Shown: positions 6,193 through 13,034 of the stretch, piece after piece
Layout of the letters: every line of letters starts with the position of its first letter
How positions within the stretch are numbered: the first letter of the stretch is position 1
Origin: Salinibacterium sp.
GTDB lineage: Bacteria; Actinomycetota; Actinomycetes; Actinomycetales; Microbacteriaceae
Direction of reading: 5' to 3'
Length of the DNA: 13,034 bases
NCBI GenBank assembly: GCA_004297555.1
Contig: SCSV01000075.1
Span: 1-13,034 of the forward strand
Notes under the pieces: generated by a model
What the model was told of the DNA's origin: nothing
Seen by the model: only the letters and a program-made list of their open reading frames with translations
The model's database searches: none
Position numbers and translations under genes: made by a program

Positions 6193-8238
6193 ATGCCCGA
6201 CCCTCTCGCCGAACTCGGTGTTCATATAACGCCACATGGAGGGCGCCTGCGAGTATGGTCCGCGAGCGCGACTCGCATGGAACTGTGCGTGTTTGATGCG
6301 CGCGACCCGAACTGGGTTTCCGAAACCGTGGACTTGGTCAAGGGCGAGGGCGACGTCTGGGAGGCCAGCTCCGAGCTCCTCAAGCCCGGCGCTCGCTACT
6401 CGATCAGAGCGGATGGCCCGAGCGGGCCCACCCATGACTTCGATCCCACCCTGCACTTGATCGACCCCTACGCCCGCGGTCTCGCGCGCACGGGCAACGG
6501 CGACTGGCGCGGCTACGTGCAGGAGCCCGACACCTTCGATTGGGGCCACTCGACGAAGCCTCGCGTCGGCCTCGACCACACCGTGATCTACGAAGCCCAT
6601 GTGAAGGGCATCTCGAAACTCAATCCGGCAGTGCCCGAGAAGCTGCGCGGAACGTACGCCGGGCTCGCCCACGAATCGACGATCGCCTATCTCCATGAGC
6701 TCGGCGTCACGAGCATCCAGTTGCTCCCGCTTCAGCAATTCGTGAGCGAGCAGCGACTCGTCAAGCAGGGCCTCACGAACTACTGGGGCTACAACACGCT
6801 CAACTTCTTCAGCCCACACGCCGCCTACGCGAGCAACGAGGCGCAATACGGCGGCCCGGGGGCGGTGCTGCGCGAATTCAAGGGGATGGTCAAGCTCCTG
6901 CACGAGGCCGGCCTCGAGGTGATTCTGGATGTCGTCTACAACCACACTGCTGAAGAAGGCGCCGAGGGCCCGACCTCGAGTCTGCGCGGCATCGACAACG
7001 CCAACTACTACCGGCAGGGCGCTGACGGCAAGTATTTCGATGTGACCGGATGCGGCAACTCGGTGAACACGGCGACGCCCGCCGCCCAGCGGCTTATTCT
7101 CGACTCACTGCGCTACTGGGCGAACGACCTGCGCGTCGACGGCTTCCGGTTCGACCTGGCGACCACGCTGGGTCGCAATGCGAAGCACGAGTTCGACCCG
7201 GAGCATCCGCTGCTGCTCGCTATTCTCGACGACCCGCAACTCGCTGGCGTGAAGATGATCGCCGAGCCTTGGGATGTCGGGCCCGGCGGCTGGCGGGTCG
7301 GCGCCTTTCCGCACGGCTGGTCGGAGTGGAACGACAGCTACCGCGACGGTACCCGGGACTTCTGGCTCACCGACATCGACGCCGCCAGGGCGAGGGGCTC
7401 CGCCCCGAGCGGGATCGGCGGTCTCGCCCGCCACCTCGCCGGCTCGGCACAGATCTTCTCCCAGGAACGCGGGCCGCTCGCATCCGTCAATTTCGTCACC
7501 GCGCATGACGGTTTCACGGTCGCGGACCTGACCGCCTACAACCAGAAGCACAACCTGGGCAACGGCGAGAACAATCGGGATGGCACCGACAACAACCGCT
7601 CGTTCAATCACGGCGTCGAAGGGCCGACCGACGATGCGGCGATCGTCGAGACGCGTCGGCGAGCGATGCGCAACCTGCTCGGCACCCTGCTGCTCTCGGC
7701 GGGCATCCCGATGATCACCGCCGGGGACGAGTTCGGTCGCAGTCAGCGGGGCAACAACAACGGCTACAACCAAGACAGCGAGCTGACCTGGTTGGCCTGG
7801 AACAAGCGCGCACCGTGGCAGGACGAGTTGTGGGACGTGACCCGCACGCTCATTCGTCTGCGCGCCGAGAACCCCGCGCTCAGACCGGTGCGCTACGGCA
7901 TCGCCGGGGAGACCGTGCCCTCGGCGACGCAAATGGATTGGTTCAACAAGCAAGGCATGTCGATGTCGGAGGAGGACTGGGATTCGCCCGGTGAGCGCAC
8001 GCTGCAGTACCTCGCGGCCTCGACTCCGGAATTCGAAGCGGCGAACCGCATTCTGCTCATCGTGCACGGTCTCGAAGACGAGGCCACCGTCAACCTGCCC
8101 GCACACGAAGGAGTTGCCGGCTATTCCTTGCTGTGGGACTCGGCGCTCGATGAGTCCATCGACCCGGTCGTCGATTACCTCCCCGGGTCACCCCTGACGG
8201 TGCCGGGAACGTCGATGCGCCTGTTCAAAGCCCACTGA
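6193..8238 (+). CDS. glgX: Glycogen debranching enzyme GlgX (GH13, isoamylase type)
   Basis: Hydrolyses alpha-1,6 branch points in glycogen, typically after phosphorylase has shortened the outer chains. The 681-residue cytosolic protein has an N-terminal CBM48/isoamylase-N region (about 8-100), then the GH13 barrel: DVVYNHT (region I), GFRFDLAT with nucleophile D321, IAEPWDVG with acid/base E358, TAHDGF with the transition-state stabiliser D439, and a beta-sheet C-terminal domain ending MRLFKAH. Length fits the GlgX/TreX family. The ATG at 6193 is chosen because TACTCT lies six bases upstream and CBM48 follows at once; the open frame continues further upstream only antisense to iscS. It is divergent from iscS with 18 bases between starts, and convergent with the signal peptidase gene across a strong hairpin. 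TreX-like maltodextrin debranching is an alternative substrate preference. Confidence 0.95.
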   Translation: MPDPLAELGVHITPHGGRLRVWSASATRMELCVFDARDPNWVSETVDLVKGEGDVWEASSELLKPGARYSIRADGPSGPTHDFDPTLHLIDPYARGLARTGNGDWRGYVQEPDTFDWGHSTKPRVGLDHTVIYEAHVKGISKLNPAVPEKLRGTYAGLAHESTIAYLHELGVTSIQLLPLQQFVSEQRLVKQGLTNYWGYNTLNFFSPHAAYASNEAQYGGPGAVLREFKGMVKLLHEAGLEVILDVVYNHTAEEGAEGPTSSLRGIDNANYYRQGADGKYFDVTGCGNSVNTATPAAQRLILDSLRYWANDLRVDGFRFDLATTLGRNAKHEFDPEHPLLLAILDDPQLAGVKMIAEPWDVGPGGWRVGAFPHGWSEWNDSYRDGTRDFWLTDIDAARARGSAPSGIGGLARHLAGSAQIFSQERGPLASVNFVTAHDGFTVADLTAYNQKHNLGNGENNRDGTDNNRSFNHGVEGPTDDAAIVETRRRAMRNLLGTLLLSAGIPMITAGDEFGRSQRGNNNGYNQDSELTWLAWNKRAPWQDELWDVTRTLIRLRAENPALRPVRYGIAGETVPSATQMDWFNKQGMSMSEEDWDSPGERTLQYLAASTPEFEAANRILLIVHGLEDEATVNLPAHEGVAGYSLLWDSALDESIDPVVDYLPGSPLTVPGTSMRLFKAH

Positions 8239-8288
8239 GGCGGCCGACTGCATCCCTCGCGTGAAAGCATCCCGGCTTAAATAATGAA

Positions 8289-8328
8289 CGCCGCCGCCCG
8301 TAGCACTAGGTGACTACAGGCGGCGGCG
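8289..8328. terminator. Strong hairpin between convergent glgX and signal peptidase gene
   Basis: CGCCGCCGCC (8289-8298) pairs perfectly with GGCGGCGGCG (8319-8328), and after one mismatch GTAG pairs with CTAC, giving a 14-pair stem around a ten-base loop. It lies 50 bases after the glgX stop and 31 bases after the signal peptidase stop. On the minus strand it is followed by a T-rich stretch (TTCATTATTT), on the plus strand only by ATCTTG, so termination is better supported for the minus strand. Confidence 0.75.
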
Positions 8329-8359
8329 ATCTTGTAGCTGACGAGCCGCCGTCCGGCCT

Positions 8360-9013
8360 TCATCCGCGATTCAGGGGAGAACCACGCCGACGACGCCCTC
8401 GCCCGGCGGACCCGAACCGCCACAGCAAGAGAGTTGCCAGAAGACCACTCGTCAGACCTAACGCGAGCGGAGTGCCGATACTTTGGAGCATCGGTCCGAT
8501 CGCAGGAATTGAGAAGAGCGCGCGACCCATGATGTCGCCGTTCGTGAGCTTCCACGGATCGGCGACGCTGCTCGCGTCACTCTTAGAGGTGTAGCTTTGC
8601 GTTCCGTTCGCCGCATCAACCGTGACGATGCGGTGCAGTGCCCGGCTGTTGGCACCCGACTGGCCCGCCGGCACGACAAGGGAAACCACGTCGCCCTTGG
8701 CATAAGACGGCTGCCGAATGGTCACGACCAGATCGCCCTGCTTGTAGTTGGGCGCCATTGAGGTGCCATTCACAAGAGTCTCGCCGAACAGCCCCCCGAA
8801 CCGTGCTGGCCAGAGCAACACGATCGCGACCACGATCGCAGAGGAGATAACCACGATCCGGCGCCACCGCGGACCACCGTCATCACTTCGGGTCGTGCGA
8901 CCCGAAGAATGCGCGACTGTGGTTCGGCCGTCAGTGGCCAACTCAGTCGCCGAGCCGTCCTCGGCCGCGAAAGCGGCCAGCAGGTCGTTCTCGTACGTGG
9001 TCGTGGAGGGCAC
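8360..9013 (-). CDS. Signal peptidase I, SipW/Sec11-like (Ser-His dyad)
   Basis: A membrane serine protease that removes signal peptides at the outer face of the membrane. The 217-residue protein has a polar N-terminal tail (1-50), a membrane segment (about 53-69), the catalytic box VNGTSMAPNYKQGD with S85, KGDVVSLVVP, then ALHRIV with H127 where bacterial LepB has a lysine, SDASSVADPWKLTNGDIMGRALFSIP, a second membrane segment (about 181-198) and a basic tail. The His in place of Lys marks the archaeal/eukaryotic/SipW branch. SipW enzymes often process a dedicated TasA/camelysin-type substrate; none is encoded in this window. The GTG start at 9013 has a strong AGGAGA sequence five bases upstream. 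Upstream DNA contains a hairpin. It has no link in sequence to the glycogen genes on either side. Confidence 0.9.
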   Translation of the reverse strand: MPSTTTYENDLLAAFAAEDGSATELATDGRTTVAHSSGRTTRSDDGGPRWRRIVVISSAIVVAIVLLWPARFGGLFGETLVNGTSMAPNYKQGDLVVTIRQPSYAKGDVVSLVVPAGQSGANSRALHRIVTVDAANGTQSYTSKSDASSVADPWKLTNGDIMGRALFSIPAIGPMLQSIGTPLALGLTSGLLATLLLWRFGSAGRGRRRRGSPLNRG

Positions 9014-9018
9014 GGGTT

Positions 9019-9024
9019 TCTCCT
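9019..9024 (-). promoter_or_regulatory. Strong ribosome binding site of the signal peptidase gene
   Basis: AGGAGA on the minus strand, five bases before the GTG at 9013, fixes the start. It is the best Shine-Dalgarno sequence in the window and contrasts with the mostly leaderless-looking neighbours. Confidence 0.75.
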
Positions 9025-9038
9025 GGAAAATTGGTAGT

Positions 9039-9069
9039 CGAGACGCTTAGCACCAGACTTCGCGTCTCG
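9039..9069 (-). promoter_or_regulatory. Hairpin in the predicted 5' leader of the signal peptidase mRNA
   Basis: CGAGACGC (9039-9046) and GCGTCTCG (9062-9069) are perfect eight-base reverse complements around a 15-base loop. In minus-strand RNA the hairpin ends 14 bases before the AGGAGA site. It could control translation or message stability, or be a protein-binding palindrome. No known riboswitch class was recognised. Confidence 0.5.
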
Positions 9070-9077
9070 CCTATTCG

Positions 9078-9123
9078 GGTCTTACCAATGGGGCCTGGGT
9101 ACGTCCCCACCAATGACGGTAAG
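9078..9123. repeat. Nested inverted and direct repeats upstream of the signal peptidase gene
   Basis: CTTACC (9081-9086) is the reverse complement of GGTAAG (9118-9123), and inside it TGGGG (9089-9093) is the reverse complement of CCCCA (9105-9109). ACCAATG also occurs twice as a direct repeat, at 9084-9090 and 9109-9115, 25 bases apart. The arrangement suggests a regulator-binding region or leader structure, but each arm is short. A possible minus-strand -10, TATTGT, lies at 9147-9142 without a clear -35. Confidence 0.35.
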
Positions 9124-9161
9124 GGGTCCGCACTAGTGCCGACAATAGATGTACCCCACCC

Positions 9162-9190
9162 AAAACAGGGGCGCCCCGACCGGGGGGTCG
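9162..9190 (-). terminator. Possible terminator of glgP
   Basis: Beyond the glgP TAA, the minus strand reads a CGACC-CCCC-GGTCG hairpin (9190-9177), then the palindrome GGGGCGCCCC (9177-9168) and the tract TGTTTT (9167-9162). Two alternative G/C-rich stems followed by T residues suit an intrinsic terminator, although each stem is only five pairs or fewer. Confidence 0.4.
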
Positions 9191-9206
9191 CAAAATTTTC
9201 AGCAAA

Positions 9207-11768
9207 TTATTCGGCGATAGAGACGAGTCCGAGCTCCGCCGATGAGACCAATAGCGGATGCTCGGGCACCACTCTCACGTTGTAACCGAAGCTTCCCGCC
9301 CGCGCCAAAGGCACCGTGCCTGCGAACACGGAGACCGATGGATCATGGTTGTCGCCGGCGTCGAACTCGAGAGCCTGCCGCTGCACATCGTCAAGCCGGT
9401 CGCTGTCGTGGGCGCGTCCGTAGACCACCTCGACTCGCACATCGGCGGGGGTCAGTTCGCCGAGTGCGACGGTTGCCCGCACGTGCAGCTCGTCGCCGAC
9501 CTGCGGCACGGAATCCACTCCCCCTGACTCCACGTGCGTCACATGCACGTTCGGCCAGGCCGCCACCACGCGTGCCTTCCAAGCCGAAAGTTCTCTCGCC
9601 GGCTGGTAGCCATTGACGCCCATGGCCCGTTCGTTCGCTGCCGCCGGCACATAGAGACGCTGCACGTATTCCTTGACCATGCGGTCGGCCGATAGCGCGG
9701 GCGAGAGCGTCGCGAGCGTGTGCCGAATCGATGCCACCCAGCGCACGGGAACGCCGTGCCGATTGCGGTCGTAGAAACGCGGTGCGATCTGGTGCTCGAT
9801 GAGGTCGTAGAGGCTGTCGGCCTCGAGCTTGTCGCGCTCGGCGGCGTCGCCCGCCGCATCCGCCGACGGGATGGCCCAGCCGTTCTCCTCGTCGTAGAAC
9901 TCCGCCCACCAGCCGTCGAGAATCGACAGGTTGAGCGAACCGTTGAGAGCCGCCTTCATGCCCGAGGTGCCGCAGGCCTCCAGGGGGCGCAGCGGATTGT
10001 TGAGCCAGACATCCGTGCCCGGATAGAGCAGCTTCGCCATCGCGATGTCGTAGTTCGGCAGGAACACGATTCGCTTGCGCACATCCGGTTTCGATGAGAA
10101 CTCGATGAGCCGCTGGATGAGCCGCTTTCCTTCGTCGTCGGCGGGATGCGACTTGCCGGCGATAACGAGCTGGATCGGCCGCTCGGCGTCGAGCAGCAGT
10201 GCACGCAATCGCTCAGGGTCGTGCAGCATGAGCGTGAGGCGCTTGTAGGTCGGCACCCGCCGGGCGAAGCCGATCGTGAGGACGCCCGGATCCAGCAGCT
10301 CCGAGAACCAGGCCGGGTTGCGAGCGCCGGGGCGCTGCTCCTCCCAGGCCGCACTGACGCGGCGGCGGGCATCCAGAACCAATTGCTCGCGCATTCGACC
10401 TCGCACGGCCCAAAGGTCGGCGTCGGTCACGCTGGGAGACGACCAATCGCACTCGGTCGTGTCGACGGTGCCGAATTTGTCGAGGGCGAGTTCGAGCAGT
10501 GCGGGGTCAGTCCAGGTCGGCGCGTGCACGCCGTTGGTCACCGAGGTGATCGGCACGTCGTCCGTGTCGAAGCCCGGCCAGAGTGCGCCGAACATGCCGC
10601 GGGAGACTTCGCCATGCAACTTCGAGACGCCATTCGCGTGCTGGGCGAGCCGGAAGCCCATGACGGCCATGTTGAAGTAGGTCGCGTCCCCGCCAGCAAA
10701 GCGCTCCTCGCCGAGGGCGAGAACATCGGCGACGTTCACTCCGGGCAGCAGATCGGTCGAGAAGTACTTGGTGATCAGGGTGCTCTCGAAGCGGTCGATT
10801 CCGGCCGCGACTGGCGTGTGGGTCGTGAAAAGCGTGCCCGCGCGCACGACCTCGACGGCCTCGGGAAAGGAGAGGCCCTCGCCGATGAGATCGCTGACGC
10901 GCTCGAGGCCGAGGAACCCGGCATGGCCCTCATTGGTGTGAAACACCTCGGGGAAGGGCGCCCCCGTCGCGTCCGTGTAGGCCTTGATCGCCCGCACGCC
11001 GCCGATGCCGAGCAACAGTTCTTGCAGGAGCCGATGCTCCCCGCCGCCGCCGTAGAGCCGGTCGGTGACGGTGCGCAGGGCATCCGTGTTCTCCGGAATG
11101 TCCGTGTCGAGCAGCAGCAGCGGGATGCGCCCGACGGCTACCTGCCAGATGCGGGCGTAGAGCGCGGCACCGCTAGGAAGGGAGAACGCAACCGTGACGG
11201 CAGTGCCATCCGGGTGCCGCAGCACCGTGAGCGGCAGCCCGTCCGGGTCGAGCACCGGGTAGCTCTCCTGCTGCCAGCCCTCGCGCGAGATCGCCTGGCG
11301 AAAGTAGCCCGCGCGATAAAAGAGCCCCACGCCGATGATCGGAACGCCCAGATCACTCGCGCTCTTCAGGTGATCGCCGGCGAGGATGCCCAGGCCGCCC
11401 GAGTATTGCGGCAGCGCTGCCGCGATGCCGAACTCGGGCGAGAAATAGCCGATGGATGCGGGCGGGTTCTCGAGCGACTGGTACCAGCGCGGCTTCTGAA
11501 TGTAGTCGTGCAGTTCGGCGAGCAACGCGTTGGCCCGGGCAACGAATCCGGCGTCGGACGCGAGCTCGTCTAGGCGGGACGGGTCGACAGCGCCGAGCAT
11601 GGTGATCGGATCGTGGCCGGTCTCATCCCAGCGCGTAGGGTCGATGGCGCTGAACAACTGGCGGGTCGGCTCGTGCCACGACCAACGCAGATTCGTCGAC
11701 AACTCGTCAAGCGCAACGAGTGCCTCGGGGAGCACTGTACGGACGGTAAATCTGCGGATCGCTTTCAC
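9207..11768 (-). CDS. glgP: Alpha-glucan (glycogen/maltodextrin) phosphorylase
   Basis: A cytosolic PLP enzyme that releases glucose 1-phosphate from non-reducing ends of alpha-1,4-glucan. The 853-residue protein belongs to the actinobacterial-type glucan phosphorylases: an N-terminal DUF3417 region (about 10-115, with NLRWSWHEPTRQLFSAIDP), then IGYFSPEFGIAAALPQYSGGLGILAGDHLKSASDLG, FHTNEGHAGFLGLER, TTHTPVAAGIDRF, and the PLP site EACGTSGMKAALNGS with lysine K605, followed by NLSILDGWWAEFYD and a C-terminal beta domain. Length matches mycobacterial GlgP (about 860). The GTG start at 11768 has GAGAGG four bases upstream. It is divergent from glgE (128-base gap); GlgX would act on its limit dextrins. 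In organisms with GlgE it may also act on maltodextrin ends, but that is inference. Confidence 0.95.
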   Translation of the reverse strand: MKAIRRFTVRTVLPEALVALDELSTNLRWSWHEPTRQLFSAIDPTRWDETGHDPITMLGAVDPSRLDELASDAGFVARANALLAELHDYIQKPRWYQSLENPPASIGYFSPEFGIAAALPQYSGGLGILAGDHLKSASDLGVPIIGVGLFYRAGYFRQAISREGWQQESYPVLDPDGLPLTVLRHPDGTAVTVAFSLPSGAALYARIWQVAVGRIPLLLLDTDIPENTDALRTVTDRLYGGGGEHRLLQELLLGIGGVRAIKAYTDATGAPFPEVFHTNEGHAGFLGLERVSDLIGEGLSFPEAVEVVRAGTLFTTHTPVAAGIDRFESTLITKYFSTDLLPGVNVADVLALGEERFAGGDATYFNMAVMGFRLAQHANGVSKLHGEVSRGMFGALWPGFDTDDVPITSVTNGVHAPTWTDPALLELALDKFGTVDTTECDWSSPSVTDADLWAVRGRMREQLVLDARRRVSAAWEEQRPGARNPAWFSELLDPGVLTIGFARRVPTYKRLTLMLHDPERLRALLLDAERPIQLVIAGKSHPADDEGKRLIQRLIEFSSKPDVRKRIVFLPNYDIAMAKLLYPGTDVWLNNPLRPLEACGTSGMKAALNGSLNLSILDGWWAEFYDEENGWAIPSADAAGDAAERDKLEADSLYDLIEHQIAPRFYDRNRHGVPVRWVASIRHTLATLSPALSADRMVKEYVQRLYVPAAANERAMGVNGYQPARELSAWKARVVAAWPNVHVTHVESGGVDSVPQVGDELHVRATVALGELTPADVRVEVVYGRAHDSDRLDDVQRQALEFDAGDNHDPSVSVFAGTVPLARAGSFGYNVRVVPEHPLLVSSAELGLVSIAE

Positions 11769-11772
11769 GGTG

Positions 11773-11778
11773 CCTCTC
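11773..11778 (-). promoter_or_regulatory. Ribosome binding site of glgP
   Basis: GAGAGG on the minus strand, four bases before the GTG at 11768. It supports this start and indicates an mRNA with a leader, unlike divergent glgE. Confidence 0.55.
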
Positions 11779-11827
11779 GAGTTGCATCGCCCGGTTGCGA
11801 TGGCGGCCTCCCGCCAGCCTAAGCGAG

Positions 11828-11844
11828 ACAGGTTACGGGCCTGT
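11828..11844. repeat. Short inverted repeat in the glgP-glgE divergent gap
   Basis: ACAGG (11828-11832) and CCTGT (11840-11844) flank TTACGGG near the middle of the 128-base gap. It could be an operator acting on both genes, but five-base arms arise easily by chance. On the minus strand TAGGCT or TAACCT nearby could be glgP -10 elements; neither has a well-placed -35. Confidence 0.25.
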
Positions 11845-11884
11845 TAAGCCTTCGGTGCGGAGAAAACTGGAGCACCAAACGCGA

Positions 11885-11890
11885 TACGGT
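11885..11890 (+). promoter_or_regulatory. Probable -10 element of glgE (leaderless)
   Basis: TACGGT ends six bases before the GTG at 11897, and no Shine-Dalgarno sequence lies in between. The predicted transcript would start at or beside the start codon. No clear -35 hexamer is present at 16-18 bases. Confidence 0.45.
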
Positions 11891-11896
11891 CGGAAC

Positions 11897-13034
11897 GTGG
11901 CAGTCGAGTACGAACCGCGATTGGGGCGCATCCCGATTCGCGACCTCGCGCCGCAGCAGCCCGGCAATCTGTGGCCGGCGAAGGCCTTTGCGGGCGAGGT
12001 CGTGCCGTTCGCGGCCACGATCTTCCGCGAAGGACACGATGCCATCGGCGCGCAACTGCTGCTCACCGACCCCAGCGGAAAGCGCAGCACCCACCGGATG
12101 TTCGCAACGTCACCGGGCACGGATCGGTGGCAAACCGAGGTGCTGCTCGACCACGAGGGTGAGTGGAGTTGGCGGATTCGCGCCTTCGCCGACGAGTGGG
12201 CGACGTGGCTGCACAACGCCGAGATCAAGATCCCCGCTGGTGTCGATGTCGAGCTGATGATCGAACTCGGTCGCGGTGTGCTCGAACGCGCGGGAAGCAA
12301 GAAGCCCGTGCTGGACGCTCTCGCCGCCTTCGCCGACGCCTCGCTCTCCCCGGCCGAAAAACTTGCGGTCGCGCAGGACGCAAGACTTGAGGCCGCGATC
12401 AATTCCAAGCCCATCGCGAGCCTGACCACCGAGAGCGAACCACTCGTACTGAGAGTCGAACGCGAACGTGCCGGCGTCGGCTCCTGGTACGAGTTCTTCC
12501 CGCGCAGCGAGGGCGCCAAACGCGCCAAAGACGGCAGTTGGAAGAGTGGCACCTTCCGAACAGCGGCGCGCCGACTGCCCGAGGTCGCCGCAATGGGCTT
12601 CGACGTGCTGTACCTGCCGCCGATTCATCCGATCGGGATGACCGGCCGCAAGGGCCCCAACAACTCCCTCGTCGCGGGGCCCGCCGACCCGGGTTCACCC
12701 TGGGCGATCGGATCCGCCGAGGGCGGTCACGACGCCATCCACCCCGACCTCGGCACGATCAAGGACTTCAGCTACTTCCTGGGTGCGGCCAAGCGCGCCG
12801 GCCTCGATGTGGCGCTGGATCTCGCGCTTCAATGCTCACCCGACCACCCGTGGGTGCGTGAACATCCCGAGTGGTTCACGACACTGCCGGATGGCTCGAT
12901 CGCCTACGCGGAGAACCCACCGAAGAAGTACCAAGACATCTACCCACTCAATTTCGACAACGACCCCGAAGGCATTCGCGCGGAGGTATCGCGCCTGCTG
13001 CGGTACTGGATCGGGCTCGGGGTCAGAATCTTCC
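11897..13034 (+). CDS. glgE: Alpha-1,4-glucan:maltose-1-phosphate maltosyltransferase GlgE (3' end outside window)
   Basis: Transfers maltosyl units from alpha-maltose 1-phosphate to the non-reducing end of alpha-1,4-glucan, the polymerising step of the GlgE pathway. The first 379 codons are present. Residues about 10-190 form the N-terminal DUF3416-type beta domain (RIPIRDLAPQQ, WPAKAFAGEVVPFAATIFREG) with an inserted helical part. From about 195 the GH13 barrel begins: GSWYEFFPRSEG, FDVLYLPPIHPIG (Y239 onward), RKGPNNSL, GSPWAIGSAEGGHDAIHPDLGT, LDLALQCSPDHPWV, EWFTTLPDGSIAYAENPPKKYQDIYPLNFDND and YWIGLGVRIF. In known GlgE proteins the next residues are RVDNPH, so the nucleophile aspartate should lie just beyond the edge, near residue 382. 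The GTG start is supported by TACGGT six bases upstream. Truncation is only by the window. Divergent from glgP. Confidence 0.95.
   Translation, partial: MAVEYEPRLGRIPIRDLAPQQPGNLWPAKAFAGEVVPFAATIFREGHDAIGAQLLLTDPSGKRSTHRMFATSPGTDRWQTEVLLDHEGEWSWRIRAFADEWATWLHNAEIKIPAGVDVELMIELGRGVLERAGSKKPVLDALAAFADASLSPAEKLAVAQDARLEAAINSKPIASLTTESEPLVLRVERERAGVGSWYEFFPRSEGAKRAKDGSWKSGTFRTAARRLPEVAAMGFDVLYLPPIHPIGMTGRKGPNNSLVAGPADPGSPWAIGSAEGGHDAIHPDLGTIKDFSYFLGAAKRAGLDVALDLALQCSPDHPWVREHPEWFTTLPDGSIAYAENPPKKYQDIYPLNFDNDPEGIRAEVSRLLRYWIGLGVRIF

Noticed and set aside
6175..6945. Long N-terminal extension of the iscS frame (648-residue open frame)
   Set aside because: It is antisense to glgX; IscS proteins begin at the YLDHAAT segment, matching ATG 6174.
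7105..8106. 333-residue minus-strand frame across glgX
   Set aside because: Antisense shadow of the GlgX catalytic domain; no family features.
10146..11573. 475-residue plus-strand frame across glgP
   Set aside because: Antisense shadow with Arg/Gly/Val-rich composition and no motif; glgP is secure.

Overview
The window looks like chromosome of a high-GC actinobacterium, most likely from the Micrococcales and probably the Microbacteriaceae. The basis is the strongly G/C-ending codons, a LigA carrying the extra block between zinc finger and helix-hairpin-helix region that I know from Micrococcales, an actinobacterial-type IscS next to MnmA, and a GlgE/GlgP/GlgX glycogen set. The placement rests on recalled family features, not on a search.

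Layout. A partial minus-strand gene may begin at the left edge (1-83), followed by a gene-poor stretch (84-355). Positions 356-6174 hold three minus-strand housekeeping genes: ligA (NAD-dependent DNA ligase), mnmA (tRNA 2-thiouridylase) and iscS (cysteine desulfurase, the likely sulfur donor for MnmA). Two plus-strand genes sit between them: a DUF4255/Pvc16-like protein of unknown role (2705-3298) and an orphan PadR-family regulator (4500-4985) whose promoter and start codon are overlapped by a perfect inverted repeat. Positions 6193-13034 hold glycogen/alpha-glucan metabolism: glgX (debranching), glgP (phosphorolysis, minus strand) and the first 379 codons of glgE (maltosyl transfer from maltose 1-phosphate). 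A minus-strand gene for a SipW/Sec11-like signal peptidase with a Ser-His dyad (8360-9013) lies between glgX and glgP.

How it works together. IscS and MnmA form a sulfur relay to tRNA wobble uridine. GlgP releases glucose 1-phosphate from glucan ends, GlgX removes the short branches left behind, and GlgE extends alpha-1,4-glucan, so synthesis and breakdown are encoded side by side but mostly divergently.

The most striking property is regulatory architecture. Seven starts (ligA, the DUF4255 gene, mnmA, padR, iscS, glgX, glgE) have a TANNNT hexamer ending 6-8 bases before the start codon, the layout of leaderless transcription. iscS and glgX appear to share one symmetric -10 element in a gap of 18 bases. 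Only glgP and the signal peptidase gene have clear Shine-Dalgarno sequences, and the signal peptidase gene also has a structured upstream region. I saw no tRNA, rRNA, CRISPR array, insertion sequence or complete new multi-gene system.
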